NCBI GenBank assembly: GCA_964560765.1
Contig: CAZLMG010000037.1
Location: forward strand, 1 to 43,995
Direction of reading: 5' to 3'
Length of the DNA stretch: 43,995 nucleotides
Source: CAZLMG01 sp964560765
GTDB lineage: Bacteria > Bdellovibrionota_B > Oligoflexia > Oligoflexales > CAZLMG01
Below the pieces are notes generated by a model. The model was not told the origin of the DNA and made no database searches. It saw only the letters and a list, made by a program, of their open reading frames with translations. Each line of letters begins with the position of its first letter. Within the stretch, counting starts at the first letter, position 1. Made by a program: the position numbers and the translations under genes. This document shows, piece by piece, positions 41,567-43,995 of the stretch.

Positions 41567-43995
41567 CTATTCGACGTTCAGGTAGATTGCAGGGGCATGC
41601 AAGACTTTGTTGTTCTCGCTCAGGGTCAGCATAAACCAACCTTTCTTACCCTGCATCTCACGCGGTACTCGCACCAAAAAGTCCATGCGATTCTTTCCAC
41701 TTTGTGCATTCAGTGACTGAGTCCGGTAGGCCGAATTGCTATTCGGTTGCAACGTGATGCTCGCTTCACTCGTCTTGTCGAAGGCAATGCGATAGTCACC
41801 ACGCAACTCTTTGCCAGTTTGATTATTGACGGCAACCTGAACGCGCACAACGGAACCTGCCCGCACTTGCAGCGCGCTGTTGTCGAGCACGCGGCCACGA
41901 TCGTCATACAGATCAAGTGAGGCATTTCGACTGACGGGGATCGGCATCATCACTCCGGCAGTAAAATCCAAGGCTGCGCTCTCATTGGTAAACTGACCAG
42001 CAAGAGTGATTGGGGTGTTACCGCCCGCCCAGATACCAGCTTTCAGCTTCACAGGAACCTGCACCGAAGCTCCAGCTTTCAAGACAGTGAGTGGCTGCGC
42101 CAGCTTCTCAAACTCGATGATGCCTGGGGTGCTATTCAAGGCCATAGTCAGTGCCGGCAAATCGCGTTTGGTGACGTTTTTCAGCGTCACCGTCGCTGCC
42201 GTCCACTGCTGCACAATGGCCGATTGCACAAACTTCCACTCGGCAAATTGAATGGGGGTTTGAACCGCACCCTTGACTTCAAAACTGCCAATTCGCTCAA
42301 AGCGCCCGCTAAAATTCTGCTGCTCGATGACGCCCTTGAGTCGAATCGGAGAGCCACTGGCCACCTTCTTCACTATGACCGACAGCACATTCGATAGCAT
42401 CGAACGTGTGTCACCGGCAAGTGCTGGCAGATAGCGTTCCGCTGCACCCACGACCTCAATACCCTCAGCCTCTTGCACCACCACGCGTATGGAGCCATGT
42501 ACAGAATCAACGGACCCAACGTTGTCAATAGTCGCTGATAGGTTCAGCTTTTCACCGGGGGCAAAAATCCCGTCGTCGCGTGTTTCCACGAATGCTGCTT
42601 CTCTAGAGACCAACAGTGCACCGGCAGCCAATTGCTCTTCCAAGATTGCTTTTGCCTCGACTCGCGCCTCGGCTGCGTATTGACCTATTGCCTGCTGAAA
42701 GCCATCAACTGCACCCCGCTCTTCAGCAGCAAGTTGTTTGGCGTATGCAAAGGACTCGGTGTCCTGCCAGGCCAATCCCTGCGCGTGCGCCGATGCTGCC
42801 GCGACTTGAAACCCACGACTATAGGCGCGTCGATATTCACCGGCATAGTTTTGCTGAAACGCTGTCTGATAATTGCTGTGATATGCCTCTTCGCAATAGG
42901 ACACCAAGTCACTCGCAGACAGCTGATTACAAGGGGACTGATAGTGCGACCACACCAATTCTCCCTGCGGGTCCCCCGACAGCACTGGACTCGGAACCTG
43001 ATATACCGGGGCCTGCGGACTCTGGGTAACGGGAGATGCTACCGAGCCCACGGTGACCGACTTGATCAAATCCAAACCTGAGTCGGAAGGAATCACCTCC
43101 TCCTGAGCCAAATCAATAGCCACGGAGTTCTTCGGCGTAACCGCTAGCTGAGCCGTTAACAAGCTGTTGTACTCTGCGGGCAGAAGCTGTTGCTGCTTCT
43201 TGTCCCAAGCCTGAGCCTTGCCCGTTTCCACGCCATTCGCATAAGCACTGGCCAGACTAGCTTCCGTCGCAGCTCCACTCAAACCGGCACGATAGCCTGC
43301 TGCCCAATCTCGCTTGGTCGCTTGCGCGATACCAGCTTCCCATCCAGCTGTGCTACCCGCAGCCGAACCCTCACTATCACCCCAATAGGACCCGGACGTT
43401 TGCGCCTCTAGCGCCCCGTCGCGATGTCCCGCGACGCTGCCAAATCTCTGTGCCTGGCGCACGGCCTCTGCATACGCCTCTTCCTGGCGTCGACGCTCTT
43501 CTTCCCATCGACGTTGCTCTTCCTCCGCAAGGCGACGCTCTTCTTCTTCTAAGCGGCGGCGCTCTTGCTCTTCCAGATGCCGACGCTCTTCCTCTCGACG
43601 AGCTCGTTCTTCCTCTCGCCGACGACGCTCTTCAGCACGACGCTGACGCTCGGCTTCGATTTCGCGAAGCTTTTCTTCTTCGCGACGTTGACGTTCTTCT
43701 TCAATCTTGCGCTGACGCTCCTCATGGGCTCGACGCTGACGCTCTTCTTCGCGGCGCTGACGCTCTTCTTCAATCTTGCGCTGGCGCTCTTCTTCAGATC
43801 GGCGCTGGCGCTCTTCTTCAATCTTGCGTTGACGCTCTTCCTCGCGACGCTGTCGTTCTTCCTCGGATTTGCGCTGGCGCTCCTCTTCAGCTTTACGCTG
43901 TCGTTCCTCTTCGGCTTTACGCTGGCGCTCTTCTTCAGCCTTGCGCTGACGCTCTTCCTCGCGGCGTTGACGTTCTTCTTCGCGACGCTTTCGCT
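41567..43995 (-). CDS. 5'-partial large protein: charged single-helix region, GX3 ladder, beta-sandwich domains
   Basis: The frame stays open to the window edge, so the N-terminus is missing; the GTG at 43462 is not the real start. From 43995 to about 43490 it encodes about 168 residues of near-pure Glu/Arg/Lys/Gln repeat (EEERQRK units of 7-8 residues), a stable single-alpha-helix or coiled-coil signature. Next, 43283-43441 encodes small residues at nearly every fourth position, 13 of 14 being Gly/Ala (GHRDGALEA, GDSEGSAAGSTAGWEAG), like FliH or Yae1 GX3 ladders. A second helical Ala/Tyr-rich region follows, then about 350 residues of CARDB/Ig-like beta modules (ATIDNVGS, VTLKNVTK, VAVNNQTG). 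Filament, scaffold or surface function is inferred. Confidence 0.85.
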   Translation of the reverse strand, partial: RKRREEERQRREEERQRKAEEERQRKAEEERQRKAEEERQRKSEEERQRREEERQRKIEEERQRRSEEERQRKIEEERQRREEERQRRAHEERQRKIEEERQRREEEKLREIEAERQRRAEERRRREEERARREEERRHLEEQERRRLEEEERRLAEEEQRRWEEERRRQEEAYAEAVRQAQRFGSVAGHRDGALEAQTSGSYWGDSEGSAAGSTAGWEAGIAQATKRDWAAGYRAGLSGAATEASLASAYANGVETGKAQAWDKKQQQLLPAEYNSLLTAQLAVTPKNSVAIDLAQEEVIPSDSGLDLIKSVTVGSVASPVTQSPQAPVYQVPSPVLSGDPQGELVWSHYQSPCNQLSASDLVSYCEEAYHSNYQTAFQQNYAGEYRRAYSRGFQVAAASAHAQGLAWQDTESFAYAKQLAAEERGAVDGFQQAIGQYAAEARVEAKAILEEQLAAGALLVSREAAFVETRDDGIFAPGEKLNLSATIDNVGSVDSVHGSIRVVVQEAEGIEVVGAAERYLPALAGDTRSMLSNVLSVIVKKVASGSPIRLKGVIEQQNFSGRFERIGSFEVKGAVQTPIQFAEWKFVQSAIVQQWTAATVTLKNVTKRDLPALTMALNSTPGIIEFEKLAQPLTVLKAGASVQVPVKLKAGIWAGGNTPITLAGQFTNESAALDFTAGVMMPIPVSRNASLDLYDDRGRVLDNSALQVRAGSVVRVQVAVNNQTGKELRGDYRIAFDKTSEASITLQPNSNSAYRTQSLNAQSGKNRMDFLVRVPREMQGKKGWFMLTLSENNKVLHAPAIYLNVE

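Noticed and set aside
43549..43821. 90-codon minus-strand frame in a different phase
   Set aside because: It is a shadow of the charged-helix frame; its Lys/Ser/Val-rich translation only reflects the repeat read out of phase.
43463..43995. Regularly spaced DNA repeats resembling a tandem array or CRISPR
   Set aside because: The repetition follows codon periodicity of an open minus-strand frame encoding Glu/Arg/Lys-rich units; there are no unique spacers.

Overview
The window is about 44 kb of Gram-negative bacterial chromosome at moderate GC. It encodes many signal-peptide and lipoprotein products, one outer-membrane barrel, a bifunctional class A PBP and a YejM-like inner-membrane protein. 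A regulator resembling the TIGR02147/DUF4423 family, an RsbU-type membrane phosphatase, a Leptospira-like DUF1554 lipoprotein and a long-form aromatic amino acid hydroxylase together suggest a Bdellovibrionota/Oligoflexia-like bacterium. That placement is an inference from gene content; no phylogenetic marker is present. There is one tRNA, no rRNA, no CRISPR array and no recognisable transposase. A 100-N scaffold gap lies at 2036-2135.

Layout. 0.1-2.0 kb (minus): outer-membrane barrel and HD-GYP protein. 2.2-2.6 kb (minus): DCC thiol-redox protein. 2.6-6.2 kb (plus): three-gene operon of two exported proteins and a multi-TM SpoIIE/RsbU phosphatase. 6.4-7.9 kb: aldehyde dehydrogenase with a terminator, then tRNA-Leu(UAA). 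8.1-12.0 kb: four orphan exported proteins around an HTH regulator. 12.3-15.4 kb (minus): ZrgA-type zinc locus (DUF2796, ABC ATPase, FtsX-like permease, DUF3299). 15.5-17.5 kb (plus): TlpA-like thioredoxin overlapping a PLP decarboxylase. 17.8-19.4 kb: two orphan lipoproteins. 19.4-23.2 kb (minus): a 1255-residue PBP1A with an enlarged transpeptidase domain. 23.5-27.6 kb (plus): operon of a papain-like lipoprotein protease, aromatic amino acid hydroxylase and HtrA protease. 27.6-33.2 kb (plus): transketolase, FadN-type multifunctional enzyme and thiolase behind a recognisable promoter. 33.3-34.5 kb (minus): PhnA-domain protein and a Lys/Ala-rich exported protein. 34.6-37.1 kb: DedA protein convergent with a YejM-like sulfatase-fold protein. 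37.2-44 kb (minus): a DUF1554 lipoprotein, a small lipoprotein, a caspase-fold lipoprotein, and the 3' part of a protein with a very long charged helix, a GX3 ladder and beta-sandwich-like domains.

How it fits together. The metabolic parts are conventional: beta-oxidation, aldehyde oxidation, transketolase and aromatic amino acid hydroxylation. The distinctive part is the cell envelope: a membrane-facing signalling phosphatase with exported partners, two lipoproteins with cysteine-protease folds, a remodelled PBP, a zinc-acquisition locus and a probable filament or scaffold protein. The best candidates for undescribed biology are the helix/GX3 protein with its caspase-lipoprotein neighbourhood, the protease-hydroxylase-HtrA operon, and the PBP1A insertion.
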